Shown here piece by piece: positions 7,801 through 15,983 of a stretch of DNA of 64,000 nucleotides. The DNA is taken from the NCBI RefSeq assembly GCF_001700435.1, contig NZ_LYPC01000028.1:382288-446287 (forward strand). The letters run 5' to 3'. Each line of letters opens with the position of its first letter. Position 1 is the first letter of the stretch. The position numbers and the translations under genes were made by a program. The notes under the pieces were generated by a model. That model had not been told where the DNA came from. It was given only the letters and a program-made list of their open reading frames with translations, and did not search any database. Source of the stretch: Paenibacillus pectinilyticus. GTDB taxonomy: Bacteria > Bacillota > Bacilli > Paenibacillales > NBRC-103111.

Positions 7801-8824
7801 ATTTCCCGGACTTTACCTCAGCTAACATGGAAAGGTCCACGAATGGACTGAGATCTAACTCCTCTGGTTTGATTCCTTTGATGTATCTAGCATCGATGGA
7901 CACCTTCGCCATCTCTTCCATCACCTTGACGTCAACATCCGTAGTCAGCTTTAGACGACTGAGCGAGGCTTTGATTAGACTTTTGTCCATACCCTTACCG
8001 CTGTATTTCTTAAGCTGGTTATTGATCAGGTCGTAGGCTTGATCAGGATTGCTCTGAATGAAGGCAATACCGTCCATATTAGCCTTAATGGCGCCCTTGA
8101 CGATGTCTCTGTGGCGCTGGATAAACTTATCGCTGGCCACCATGATAACCGTTGGGTAATCACCGTGATTCGGTGGGATATCCTTCCAATCAGCGATAAC
8201 TTTGCCGAGTCCAGCCTTCTCGATCTGTGTCCCCCATGGCTCTGGGACTAGCGTAGCGTCGATTTCTTTTTGGCGAAAAGAAATGAGGGTGTCCGCTGGA
8301 GAGCGAACGATCAGATGCGCGTTCTCTGCGCCTCTACCGAGCGAAATACCAGCTTGCTGCAGCAGCATGCGCAAAGAAATTTCATTCGTGTTCCCTTTGG
8401 CGGGAATCGCGATGGTTTTATCTTTGAGATCCGCGACGGTCTGGATGCCGGCTCCTGTGCGGGCAACCAGCACGGCACCGCCGTTATTCGAGCCTGAGAC
8501 GACACGGAAATTGCCGCTTTTGAGGAAAAAAGTTGTCGCCGGCCCTGGGCCCACGAAGCCAACATCGATATCCCCCGTCGCCATCGCGATGGACAAGTCA
8601 GAACCGTTGTCAAAGGCGGTGACTTCGATTTTCACTTCATCGCCCCATTCGCGGGCAAAATAACCTTTTTCCAGCGCGATGTACGCGGCGGCATGGGTCA
8701 CATTTTTAAAAACACCGACCCGAACGACCTGTGGCTTGCCTGATGCTGTCAGCTTCTCCTGGCATGCGCTCAGAAGCGACACTGCAAGGAGCAACAGAAG
8801 AAATACTTTGATGCGTTTTGTCAT
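7799..8824 (-). CDS. ABC importer substrate-binding lipoprotein (SsuA/TauA/NrtA type)
   Basis: Extracytoplasmic binding protein for an aliphatic sulfonate, taurine, nitrate or thiamine-precursor type importer, 341 aa. ATG at 8824 is chosen for the AAAGGAGTG site 8 nt upstream. The signal peptide ends in LLSAC (Cys20). The NMT1/SsuA fold is recognised by VGVFKNVTHAAAYIALEKGYF, then GDIDVGFVGPGPA, LKDKTIAIPAKGN and DATLVPEPWG. It is the last gene of a three-gene transcript ATPase-permease-binding protein, an order opposite to that of many Ssu operons. The ligand cannot be deduced; no sulfonate monooxygenase or nitrate reductase gene is in this window. Confidence 0.88.
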   Translation of the reverse strand: MTKRIKVFLLLLLAVSLLSACQEKLTASGKPQVVRVGVFKNVTHAAAYIALEKGYFAREWGDEVKIEVTAFDNGSDLSIAMATGDIDVGFVGPGPATTFFLKSGNFRVVSGSNNGGAVLVARTGAGIQTVADLKDKTIAIPAKGNTNEISLRMLLQQAGISLGRGAENAHLIVRSPADTLISFRQKEIDATLVPEPWGTQIEKAGLGKVIADWKDIPPNHGDYPTVIMVASDKFIQRHRDIVKGAIKANMDGIAFIQSNPDQAYDLINNQLKKYSGKGMDKSLIKASLSRLKLTTDVDVKVMEEMAKVSIDARYIKGIKPEELDLSPFVDLSMLAEVKSGK

Positions 8825-8837
8825 CACGCCCACTCCT

Positions 8838-9602
8838 TTACGACTTGGAGCCAGCGAGGCCGTAGCGCTCTAGCACTTTATCTTCTAGTTTTTTGAAGCA
8901 GAAATGGTCAGAAACCGTGCCCAGCACCGCGATAATAATAACGATACACAGCATGAGCGAAGTGTCACCTAAGTTCCGTCCATCCTGCAAAAGCTGACCC
9001 AAGCCCGCACCCTTCGCAATTAACTCGCCGGCCACAAGGGCCCGCCAAGCGAATGCCCAAGCCGTCCGAACACCGTTGATTAAATGAGGAAAAGCAGCAG
9101 GAATCATGACTTGGATGAACAAATTAAAGCCATTTCCCGTTCCCATCGTCTGGGCAGCGCGCAAATAAATCGGCGGGATGTTCTTAATCCCCGTCCGGCT
9201 CGCCAGAGCCATCGTCCAAGTTGCTCCGAGCGTTGTGATGAATATAACCGAGGTTTCGTTAAGACCGAACCATATAATAGCAAAAGGCAGCCAAGCAATG
9301 CTCGGAATCGTCTGCAAGGAAACAACTAGGAAGCCCAGCGTATCATCGAGAAAGCGATATCTGGCGAAGAGGAAGCCTAACGTCATCCCTATGACGAGTG
9401 AGAGCGCGAAAGAAATGAGGAGTCGCAGCATGCTAGCTCCCGTCGCTTGTAAGAGCTCCCCGTGCACAATGCCGTCATAGAAAGCTTGCAGTGTCTGCGA
9501 AACGGAAGGAAACTTCCATCCCCAGCCAAAAATCCTATATCCCGCCTCCCAAGCTATCAGAAGCAGTACCAGAAAAGTCGTTCTTCTTAATGCTGTACTC
9601 AT
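8838..9602 (-). CDS. ABC importer permease (SsuC/TauC type)
   Basis: Inner-membrane subunit of the importer, 254 aa, with about six predicted membrane segments, the usual number for this family. The binding-protein-dependent transport signature is seen in AAQTMGTGNGFNLFIQVMIPAAFPHLINGV-type sequence at roughly residues 147-176 (AAQTMG and IPAAFP are the key parts). WLPFAIIWFGL is typical of SsuC/TauC. The ATG at 9602 has GAGAGGAGA 8 nt upstream. This start lies inside the ATPase gene, giving an unusually long overlap of 68 nt in another frame. The binding-protein gene starts 13 nt after its stop. Confidence 0.9.
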   Translation of the reverse strand: MSTALRRTTFLVLLLIAWEAGYRIFGWGWKFPSVSQTLQAFYDGIVHGELLQATGASMLRLLISFALSLVIGMTLGFLFARYRFLDDTLGFLVVSLQTIPSIAWLPFAIIWFGLNETSVIFITTLGATWTMALASRTGIKNIPPIYLRAAQTMGTGNGFNLFIQVMIPAAFPHLINGVRTAWAFAWRALVAGELIAKGAGLGQLLQDGRNLGDTSLMLCIVIIIAVLGTVSDHFCFKKLEDKVLERYGLAGSKS

Positions 9603-10374
9603 CGCCAGTCTCCTCTCTCACAACTTTCTCGAGCTCATCCGCCAGCGCGTCCATAATAAGCGCCTCCATATGATGGAGCACGGAATCTGAACTTTCGCGA
9701 GGTCTTGCCGCTTTCACAGCGAACTCCTTCTTAATCGTGCCGGGGCGTGTCGACATAACTAGAACCCGATCCGACAGAATGACCGCTTCGCGAATATTGT
9801 GGGTGATGAAGAGGATCGTTTTGCGCGTACGCATCCATATTTCTTCCAGCTCTTTATGCAAAATAAGGCGAGTTTGCTCGTCAAGGGCCGCGAAGGGCTC
9901 GTCCATGAGCAAAATTTCCGGGTCCATCGCAAGCGCTCTTGCGATTGCCGCACGCTGTTTCATCCCGCCTGAAAGCTCATGCGGATAACGATCAGCAAAA
10001 CGGCTGAGATGAACCGATTTGATCTGCTCCATCGCCATTTCGTGACGCTCTTTCTTCGCGATCCCCTTCTGCTTGAGGCCGAAGGCCACATTGTCTAACA
10101 CAGTTAGCCATGGAAATAGGCCATGCTCCTGAAAAACGACGACACGGTCTGCTCCGGCGCCTGTCACCTTTTTCCCATTAACCTGAATCGTGCCTTCCGT
10201 TTGCGTATCAAAGCCCGCCACAAGATTGAGTACGGTGGATTTCCCACAACCTGATGGTCCCAGCAGCGAGACGAATTCCCCTTTATTAATGGTAAGTGTG
10301 ATATCATCCAGCGCCTTGTAGTTACCGCCGATACGCTGATTGAACGTCTTGCTGACTCCCTTTATCTCGATCAA
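9535..10374 (-). CDS. ABC importer ATPase (SsuB/TauB type)
   Basis: ATP-binding subunit, 279 aa from the preferred TTG at 10374, which has GGGGGAAG about 7 nt upstream. An in-frame TTG at 10398 has no such site. Walker A is GPSGCGKST, the signature LSGGMKQRAAIARAL, Walker B ILLMDEPFAALD, and the switch histidine lies in FITHNIREA. The C-terminal extension after about residue 245 is charged and overlaps the permease start region by 68 nt. The gene starts the operon; 74 nt separates it from the end of the DUF445 gene, where a weak A/T-rich stretch but no clear terminator is visible. Confidence 0.9.
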   Translation of the reverse strand: MIEIKGVSKTFNQRIGGNYKALDDITLTINKGEFVSLLGPSGCGKSTVLNLVAGFDTQTEGTIQVNGKKVTGAGADRVVVFQEHGLFPWLTVLDNVAFGLKQKGIAKKERHEMAMEQIKSVHLSRFADRYPHELSGGMKQRAAIARALAMDPEILLMDEPFAALDEQTRLILHKELEEIWMRTRKTILFITHNIREAVILSDRVLVMSTRPGTIKKEFAVKAARPRESSDSVLHHMEALIMDALADELEKVVREETGDEYSIKKNDFSGTASDSLGGGI

Positions 10375-10448
10375 ACTCGCTTCCCCCACTTGGTTCAAAT
10401 TCGGTTAAACAATTGCTTTATTAAAAAAATTAACCGACTTGCAGCCTT

Positions 10449-11708
10449 TTAAAAAAGCAACCTCAAGCCTGCCAAACCGAGCCCGATGATGAATCCGCAA
10501 ATTGCGCCGTTCACCCGAATCCATTGGAGATCGCTGCCGATCTTATCTTCCATCAAAACGGTGAGCTTTTCATTATCGAGTTTATCCAGATTCTCTTTGA
10601 CGAGTTGGCCAATTTTGCTATGATTTTGTTCCAAATAGGCTGTAATTTGATCTTGAATCCATGCTTCTCCGCGCGCTATCATATCGTCATTCTCACGAAT
10701 AGAGAGGAGCATGTTGCGAATGATCGGCACGACATGGACAGGAATAAACTCAGGCTGATCAATGAAATTCTCGGCCTTTTCTTTCAGCCTGCCTAGCATG
10801 AAAGCTAGCTTCTCATCGAGATCGAACATCTCAGGAAGCTTGGTTTTGAGTGACTCTAGCTCCGCTATGAGCTGCGGGTTGCGTTCTAATTTGTGAAGCT
10901 CGTTGCGAATGAATGTGAGTACCGATTCACGGCGCGGATGATTCTTCATACGCATTTGGTCGATGTAGCTCAGCACAAAATTCTGGATGATGCCGCCGAT
11001 TTTCTCCTCGTTGACCATCCCGATAAACGCATTTACGGCAAAAGCCATGAAGCCATTGGACTGAAGTCCTTCGAATGCTTTAATCGCCATCGCACCTAGT
11101 TGGTCGCGTGTATCCGCTTTAATCGCCCAAGCAGCTGCTTTATCCAGCACAAAATCTAGTGTCTTGCTGTCGTAGCCGCCGTCCTCAATGGTGTCAATCA
11201 GCGTACGCACGAGTCGGCTTGTGTCCACGTCTTGAATCGCTTTATGAATTTCCTCCGCGAGAAGAGGCGTTAATTTCTCAAGGTCAATTGCTTGCAGAGC
11301 ATGCTTGGCCAGGGCTGTGAGCCCTTTATGCAAGGAGGCATTGTCGAGCTGCTTGTCTGCAAGCTCTAGACCGCGCTCAAGGAAGTGAATCTGCTCTAGA
11401 CGCGCCTTGATCGTTTCTTTGGAGAGCAGTTCATTTTGCACAGTTGAGACGAGTGCTTTCGTAATTTTCTCGCGGTTATTCGGCAATAGAGCCGTATGCG
11501 GGATCGGAATTCCCAGCGGATGTCGGAACAAGGCGCTTACCGCGAACCAGTCCGCCAAGCCGCCGACGACCCCCGCTTCAAATCCACCTTGCAGGAAGGT
11601 GCCCCATACTGTCGAGGATACCGCCGTTGGCAGCGTAGCTAGAAAACCCGCCCCCATCACACCAAGTGAAACGGTTGCTATATACTTTGCTTCTTTTTTC
11701 ATTGTCAT
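10449..11708 (-). CDS. DUF445 family membrane protein
   Basis: 419-aa protein of the DUF445 (YheB/YjiN-like) family, function unknown. The start at 11708 is chosen because AAAGAG precedes it; an upstream in-frame ATG at 11741 has a poorly spaced site. An N-terminal hydrophobic segment (about 10-30) and a C-terminal one (last 20 residues, CGFIIGLGLAGLRLLF) bracket a long helical region. The conserved GGLADWFAVSALFRHPLGIPIPHTA block near residue 50-75 is the family signature; GLADWFAV is the core. Members are predicted membrane-tethered proteins. It is transcribed in the same direction as the ABC importer operon but a link is not evident. Confidence 0.85.
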   Translation of the reverse strand: MTMKKEAKYIATVSLGVMGAGFLATLPTAVSSTVWGTFLQGGFEAGVVGGLADWFAVSALFRHPLGIPIPHTALLPNNREKITKALVSTVQNELLSKETIKARLEQIHFLERGLELADKQLDNASLHKGLTALAKHALQAIDLEKLTPLLAEEIHKAIQDVDTSRLVRTLIDTIEDGGYDSKTLDFVLDKAAAWAIKADTRDQLGAMAIKAFEGLQSNGFMAFAVNAFIGMVNEEKIGGIIQNFVLSYIDQMRMKNHPRRESVLTFIRNELHKLERNPQLIAELESLKTKLPEMFDLDEKLAFMLGRLKEKAENFIDQPEFIPVHVVPIIRNMLLSIRENDDMIARGEAWIQDQITAYLEQNHSKIGQLVKENLDKLDNEKLTVLMEDKIGSDLQWIRVNGAICGFIIGLGLAGLRLLF

Positions 11709-11954
11709 AACATCTCTTTCTTCGTGAGGGTGATGAATCATTCTTTCTAGTTTATCACAAATTGGAAAGAAACGCGGCAGAGGGTTGGAGGGGGGACTGG
11801 ATGGGGGGTTGGATAAGGGGCATTTTGTGGCTAGATGAGGGCTGGATGGGGGTAGACGGTAGCAAGTTATGGCGGGTTGGCGGCGATTAGTGTAAAAGAA
11901 TTATTTCGCCGTCCATACGTGCGAGTGGCGGTACTGAACTATACTAAACGATTA

Positions 11955-12141
11955 CAAAGCCTGCGATTGTGCTTCTTTTTTCTAGTAAAATAGGCGATAT
12001 ACAAAAATACCTACGAATATGCAGGCATTTCTGGGAGAAATCACCAATTGGAGCTTACAGGCTTCAAAAGCCTGTACTTTTGCAGGTATACTTCATGAAG
12101 TGATGATATCAACCAATAAAGCCTGCATTTTTGCAGGCTTA
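11955..12141. repeat. Cluster of CCTGCA/TGCAGG palindromes
   Basis: Two clean stem-loops are visible: ACAGGCTT (12057-12064) with AAGCCTGT (12068-12075), and AAGCCTGCA (12119-12127) with TGCAGGCTT (12132-12140) around TTTT. Further single copies are AAAGCCTGC near 11,957, TGCAGGCATT near 12,020 and TGCAGGTATA near 12,081. The family resembles a small interspersed palindromic repeat. Confidence 0.55.
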
Positions 12142-12172
12142 CAATTTGCCTAGCGGGGTTTGTGGTGGTTAA

Positions 12173-12298
12173 GCTCGGATTTGGAGCTTACCATCGACTA
12201 CATGGGTACTTGAGCTCGGGCTGGGCCTGTTGCAAATGATGGTGGATGTTAAGCTCGGGCTGGGCACGTTGCAGATGATGGTGGATGTTAAGCTCGGA
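12173..12298. repeat. 39-bp tandem repeat
   Basis: The motif GCTCGG recurs at 12214, 12253 and 12292 with exact 39-bp spacing, and a diverged copy is at 12173. The two full units differ at only a few positions. The unit length is a multiple of three, so a frame stays open through it, but no start site or homologous protein is recognisable. Confidence 0.7.
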
Positions 12299-12385
12299 GT
12301 TCTATCCGGAACGATAGCCTTTGTGAGTCTTGGTTTCCACTCTATCAGGAGACAGGGTAAAGCTTTGATTCAAGCTTTACCTAAC

Positions 12386-12413
12386 AAAAAGAGAGCCAAC
12401 CCACGGCTCTCTC
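12386..12413 (-). terminator. Terminator of the TrmB-like/HD operon
   Basis: Minus strand AGAGAGCC pairs with GGCTCTCT over a 7-nt loop, followed by TTTTTG, 17 nt past the stop of the HD hydrolase. Confidence 0.85.
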
Positions 12414-12429
12414 TACTCAACCAAACAAA

Positions 12430-13110
12430 CTATCGCTCGCCTTCCCACTCTGCATAAAACTGCTGCAGGTACTGCTCCATGAAGCGATGCCGCTCCTCCG
12501 CGAGATGCCTCGCGTAGGGTGTATTCATAAGCTCCTTCAGTTTGAGGAGCTTCTCGTAAAAATGATTAATCGCGGTGTCATTGCCCCCGCGATACTCCTC
12601 CACCGTCATCTGCTCGCGCGCGATGACGGAAGGATCATGGATCGGGCGGCCTTTCCAGCCCGAATAAGCAAACACGCGCGATATGCCTACCGCGCCAATG
12701 GCATCCAACCGGTCGGCATCCTGCACGACCTGTCCCTCCAAAGTGCGCATAGGCGGCCGCGCGCCGCCCTTGAAGGACATCGTGCTGATGATCTCCAGCA
12801 CGTGCGCAATCTGCGCCGCCGGCGTGCCGCTGTCGGCGAGCCAGTCCTCCAGCTCGCGTTGCGCCGCAGCTGGGTCGGCGTTCAGCTTCTCGTCGACAAC
12901 GTCGTGAAGCAACGCCGCAAGCTCGCAGACGAAGCCATCAGCGCCCTCCTGGGCGGCTATACGCTTCGTCGTCTGCACTACGCGATAAATATGCCACCAA
13001 TCGTGGCCACTGCTATCGCGTTCAAGCTTCTCCTTCACGAGCGCTTCCGCCGCGAGTAAAATCCGTTCCTGCTCCACTACTTCCAAATGCACATCATCCT
13101 GCTGCGTCAT
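12430..13110 (-). CDS. HD-domain hydrolase (YedJ-like)
   Basis: Cytosolic metal-dependent phosphohydrolase of 226 aa. SSGHDWWHIYRV near residues 33-43, ALLHDVVDEK (His69-Asp70) and VVQDADRLDAIGAVGI form the H...HD...D metal site of this HD subfamily. GRPIHDPSV and the C-terminal helix are also typical of YedJ-like proteins. The ATG overlaps the stop of the TrmB-like gene (ATGA at 13107-13110), so translation is coupled. Substrate is unknown; several family members act on nucleotides. It is the last gene of its operon and is followed by a terminator. Confidence 0.88.
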   Translation of the reverse strand: MTQQDDVHLEVVEQERILLAAEALVKEKLERDSSGHDWWHIYRVVQTTKRIAAQEGADGFVCELAALLHDVVDEKLNADPAAAQRELEDWLADSGTPAAQIAHVLEIISTMSFKGGARPPMRTLEGQVVQDADRLDAIGAVGISRVFAYSGWKGRPIHDPSVIAREQMTVEEYRGGNDTAINHFYEKLLKLKELMNTPYARHLAEERHRFMEQYLQQFYAEWEGER

Positions 13111-14333
13111 TTCTTCTTTTTCCTCTTTCCTTGCTGCGATTTGCCATCGCTGGACTTATTTTCGCTCTGCTTCCCTTGCTCTATCTTGCCATCTGCAGAC
13201 TTACTTTCACTCTGCTTCCCATTCTCCAACTTCTCTTCACCCAACTCCGCTTGCCCTGCCCGTTCTTCACCATACTTCTCTTCAATCGGTTCCCCTTGCC
13301 CAATCTTTCCTTCGTCAGAGCTCTCTTCACTCCGCTCACTGATCCCAGTCTTTCCATCACTAGACTTCTCTTTAGCCAGCTTACTTGCCCCAGCTTTCCC
13401 TTCACTGAGCTCTACCGTACTAGCCACTTCCTGACTCACCAGCCCGCCCGTGATCCCACCACTTACTTTCAGCGTCACTAGCTTGCTCTCATCCAGTCGC
13501 TTCGATTCCGGCACTTTACCATCTATGTACTTTTGTATAATTTTCTTAAAATGCTTCCCATATTTATCCTCTAACTTGGCTCCCATATCCTGCTGCAATT
13601 CATGTAAGACGGCATTGCTGCAAAAATGATGATACAGCAGCTCCACCATCGCAGGGTGCTCCGTCAACATCGCCAAGGTGATTTCGTCTCCGCCACGTGT
13701 GCCAACAATCGCCAGTTTACGGTCAATGAGGATCGTAAATTTCCGTACTTCGCTTACTCCTCTTCCATCTCGTACCTCTCGCCCTTCCACACCTTTCGAT
13801 CCTTCGCCTCGTCTACGAGCAAAAGGATAAAAGCCAACCCCCGCTTCGCGCGTTGGCGCTACGAAAACGCGCACGCCATGTGCGGGCGCTTGCCGAAGCT
13901 CATCCTTTAGCAGCTTCGCTTCCTCAGGGGAAAGATCACAAAACACTTCTTCCTTCGCTCTCTTCAGCTCAGAGCGAACGCGCTCCAACACCTTGGCGTC
14001 GCCCTCCAAGCTGAAATACTCCGAGCGATGCGCATCCTGCTTCGGCAGATGCTCCTTCACATAGCGAATCGAGGCCTGCAGCTCCGATTCAATTCGCTCG
14101 CCGATCTCCTCGATCGGCACGCACTGGTACACCGTGGGCTCACCGTGACTCGTGAGTACAGCGCCTTTCTCCGCTAGCTTTTGCAAAGCTGCATATACAT
14201 TCGAACGCGATACGCCAAGCCCTTTGGCGATTTCGTAGCCGGTTTGTGTGCCGCTCACGGCGAGCACGTGCAGACACTTGGCTTCCAGGTCTGTGAACCC
14301 GAGGTTTTTCAAATGCATAAGAACGTTTTCCAT
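13107..14333 (-). CDS. TrmB-like transcriptional regulator with repetitive charged tail
   Basis: 408 aa. The N-terminal winged helix (about 8-75) reads LGFTDLEAKCLHVLAVSG, then GYEIAKGLGVSRSNVYAALQKL, as in TrmB/sugar-sensing regulators. Residues 100-270 contain a PLD-like sensor region (FSLEGDAKVLERVRSEL, FTILIDRKLAIVG). The last roughly 100 residues are unusual: Glu/Lys/Ser/Gly-rich, with repeats such as SSDGK, SADGKIEQGKQSE and SSDGKSQQGK, ending in KRKKKK. The tail is in frame and its stop overlaps the next start, so it is probably translated. A typical relative lacks such a tail. It may bind nucleic acid or be a slippage-expanded linker. Effector unknown. Confidence 0.8.
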   Translation of the reverse strand: MENVLMHLKNLGFTDLEAKCLHVLAVSGTQTGYEIAKGLGVSRSNVYAALQKLAEKGAVLTSHGEPTVYQCVPIEEIGERIESELQASIRYVKEHLPKQDAHRSEYFSLEGDAKVLERVRSELKRAKEEVFCDLSPEEAKLLKDELRQAPAHGVRVFVAPTREAGVGFYPFARRRGEGSKGVEGREVRDGRGVSEVRKFTILIDRKLAIVGTRGGDEITLAMLTEHPAMVELLYHHFCSNAVLHELQQDMGAKLEDKYGKHFKKIIQKYIDGKVPESKRLDESKLVTLKVSGGITGGLVSQEVASTVELSEGKAGASKLAKEKSSDGKTGISERSEESSDEGKIGQGEPIEEKYGEERAGQAELGEEKLENGKQSESKSADGKIEQGKQSENKSSDGKSQQGKRKKKK

Positions 14334-14517
14334 GCGCTGCTCCCCCTTTTCAACCTATCCCAATTTACCTGTATGACTCGCGAAGACGGCTTCTTTCCTC
14401 ATTTTCATAGCCATATAACCGCCTAAATCAATCCGTAGTCCTGCCTAATTCTATTGTAGCATGATCCCCAGCCTAAGTAGTATCCGTTCAAAGTACGATC
14501 TCGTTAAAAATAAATTG

Positions 14518-14547
14518 TTGACAATGATAATCATTATCAACTAATAT
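14518..14547 (+). promoter_or_regulatory. Flavodoxin promoter with embedded Fur box
   Basis: TTGACA (14518-14523) and TAATAT (14542-14547) are 18 nt apart. The 19-bp stretch 14520-14538 matches the classic Fur box GATAATGATAATCATTATC at 18 of 19 positions and covers the spacer and -35 end. Repression by Fe-loaded Fur and induction under iron limitation are therefore expected. Confidence 0.88.
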
Positions 14548-14600
14548 GGTGGAAGTTAATGGGTTCATATGATTAATTACTCACTATCAGGAGGTCCACC

Positions 14601-15053
14601 ATGTCCAAAATTATTATCGTTTACGCTAGCATGTCTGGAAATACAGAGGAAATGGCCGATGCGGTAGCAGCCGGTATTCAGGAGGCAGGCGTTACGCCTG
14701 TTCTTAAAAACGTGATGGACGCCAATGCAAGTGAACTAGAGAACTACGAAGGGGTTATTCTCGGCTCTTACACTTGGGGAGATGGTGATCTTCCGGATGA
14801 ATTCGAAGATTTCTACGATGAAATGGATGACATCAACCTAGAAGGACGCAAATTCGGTGTGTTTGGTTCTGCGGACTCCTCGTATGCAGAGTTTGGTGCT
14901 GCTGTAGATACGCTTGAGAAGAAGCTGGCTGAACTGGGTGCTGAGAAAGTATTCGACGGTCTGAAGGTTGAACTCAACCCATCCAAAGACGAGAAGGAAC
15001 TGTGCCGCCAGCTTGGACTTAAATTCGCCGCAGCTTTAGGTGTATCCATCTAA
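14601..15053 (+). CDS. Flavodoxin, short chain, iron-regulated
   Basis: FMN-binding electron carrier of 150 aa that replaces ferredoxin when iron is scarce. The phosphate loop SMSGNTEEMA is at residues 10-19. The FMN isoalloxazine loops are GSYTWGDGDLPDE at about 55-67 and FGSADSSYAEFGAA at about 88-101. The protein is acidic, as usual. The ATG has AGGAGG 7 nt upstream. A near-consensus Fur box lies in its promoter (14520-14538), which explains why it is a stand-alone gene. A terminator shared with the convergent mgtC gene follows. Confidence 0.95.
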   Translation: MSKIIIVYASMSGNTEEMADAVAAGIQEAGVTPVLKNVMDANASELENYEGVILGSYTWGDGDLPDEFEDFYDEMDDINLEGRKFGVFGSADSSYAEFGAAVDTLEKKLAELGAEKVFDGLKVELNPSKDEKELCRQLGLKFAAALGVSI

Positions 15054-15076
15054 GCAGTACATTCTATTTTGGAACC

Positions 15077-15125
15077 AAAAAGGACCGCAGAGCAGCTCAA
15101 CAGCCACCCTCGGTCCTTCTCTTTT
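15077..15125. terminator. Terminator between flavodoxin and mgtC
   Basis: AAAAAGGACCG pairs with CGGTCCTT across a 23-nt loop, followed by CTCTTTT on the plus strand and by TTTTTGG on the minus strand side. Serves convergent genes. Confidence 0.75.
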
Positions 15126-15153
15126 CGGCCTACCCGCGCCGATTCCTACCTTT

Positions 15154-15840
15154 TTATAACGTCTCCACTTCGGCAATCTCAATGTATGCCATACTTTTCA
15201 ACTCATCATAAACTTCAGAAGCATATTTCCTATCTACGAAAATAATAAAATTCAGCTCCTGCAATTCTTTGTTCAGTTCTTTGATATGGACGCTTTTCAT
15301 TTTGTAGCCTTTGGCAATGATCGCTTTAATAATCGCGGTTAAATTCCCTTCGTGAGACACGATCAGACGCACGCGCAGATCCTTCATCGTCAGCGGCCTA
15401 GGTCCTATTTTTTTAATAAAATAAGGCAATACAATGACGCTGATGAGAATAAGCAGTAGTCCGAAAAACGCTTCAACGAAGAACCCAGCGCCCACCGCAA
15501 TTCCTAACCCCGCAGCGCCCCAAATCATTGCCGCCGTTGTTAGACCGACAATGACATCATTGTGCTTGCGGAGAATGGCTCCCGCTCCAAGAAAACCAAT
15601 TCCGCTCACCACTTGCGCTGCTAACCTCATGGGATCCATCACGTGCAGCCCCGCTACAGCGAATTTGTTCGCAGATTCGATAGACACGACAGTCAATAAG
15701 CAGCTGCTTAAGCAAATGACGAGCGACGTTTTGAGGCCTAGCGGTTTATTCCGAATTTCCCGTTCCAACCCAATAATTAATCCAAAAATAGCTGAAATCC
15801 CTAATTTCATTAAAATATGCAAATCTACAGTAAACAGCAT
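15154..15840 (-). CDS. MgtC/SapB family membrane protein
   Basis: 228 aa. Four or five membrane spans occupy residues 8-150; GLIIGLEREIRNKPLGLKT, in which GLEREIRNK is the core, GIGFLGAGAIL and TAAMIWGAAGLGI are the conserved blocks of MgtC proteins. The C-terminal 80 residues form an ACT-like cytosolic domain (VRLIVSHEGNLTAIIKAI). Family members modulate Mg homeostasis or ATP synthase in pathogens and act in osmotic and acid adaptation elsewhere. The start has GAGGAG 8 nt upstream. The gene is monocistronic, between the flavodoxin and a two-component operon. Confidence 0.9.
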   Translation of the reverse strand: MLFTVDLHILMKLGISAIFGLIIGLEREIRNKPLGLKTSLVICLSSCLLTVVSIESANKFAVAGLHVMDPMRLAAQVVSGIGFLGAGAILRKHNDVIVGLTTAAMIWGAAGLGIAVGAGFFVEAFFGLLLILISVIVLPYFIKKIGPRPLTMKDLRVRLIVSHEGNLTAIIKAIIAKGYKMKSVHIKELNKELQELNFIIFVDRKYASEVYDELKSMAYIEIAEVETL

Positions 15841-15857
15841 CGTTGTTGACTCCTCTA

Positions 15858-15873
15858 GTAAAGTAACCTTTAC
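15858..15873. promoter_or_regulatory. Small palindrome upstream of mgtC
   Basis: GTAAAG and CTTTAC flank a 4-nt spacer, about 18 nt upstream of the mgtC start, where the -10 region or leader should be. It could be an operator or a chance palindrome. Confidence 0.3.
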
Positions 15874-15983
15874 AATATCTTAACAAAGGGAGTAAGTAAA
15901 TAACTATTGGCTCATTACCAATATCTTTATGCTGGCAAACAAAAAGCCTGAGAGGCGTTAGGCGCACTTCCCAAGCTTGATAG

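Larger units (their letters stand above)
11709..12429. other. Gene-free interval rich in repeats
   Basis: About 720 bp with no supported gene. 11,770-11,890 is G-rich low-complexity sequence (GAGGGGGGACTGGATGGG-like). 11,940-12,150 carries palindromes built on CCTGCA. 12,173-12,298 is a 39-bp tandem array. 12,386-12,413 is the terminator of the HD hydrolase gene. A frame open at 12,230-12,457 only translates the tandem array. Confidence 0.6.

Noticed and set aside
12230..12457. 75-codon plus-strand frame over the 39-bp repeats
   Set aside because: Open because the repeat unit is a multiple of three; it runs into the terminator of the opposite gene.
13087..13481. Plus-strand frames rich in Leu/Phe/Pro
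   Set aside because: They are shadows of the Lys/Glu-rich repetitive tail of the TrmB-like gene on the other strand.
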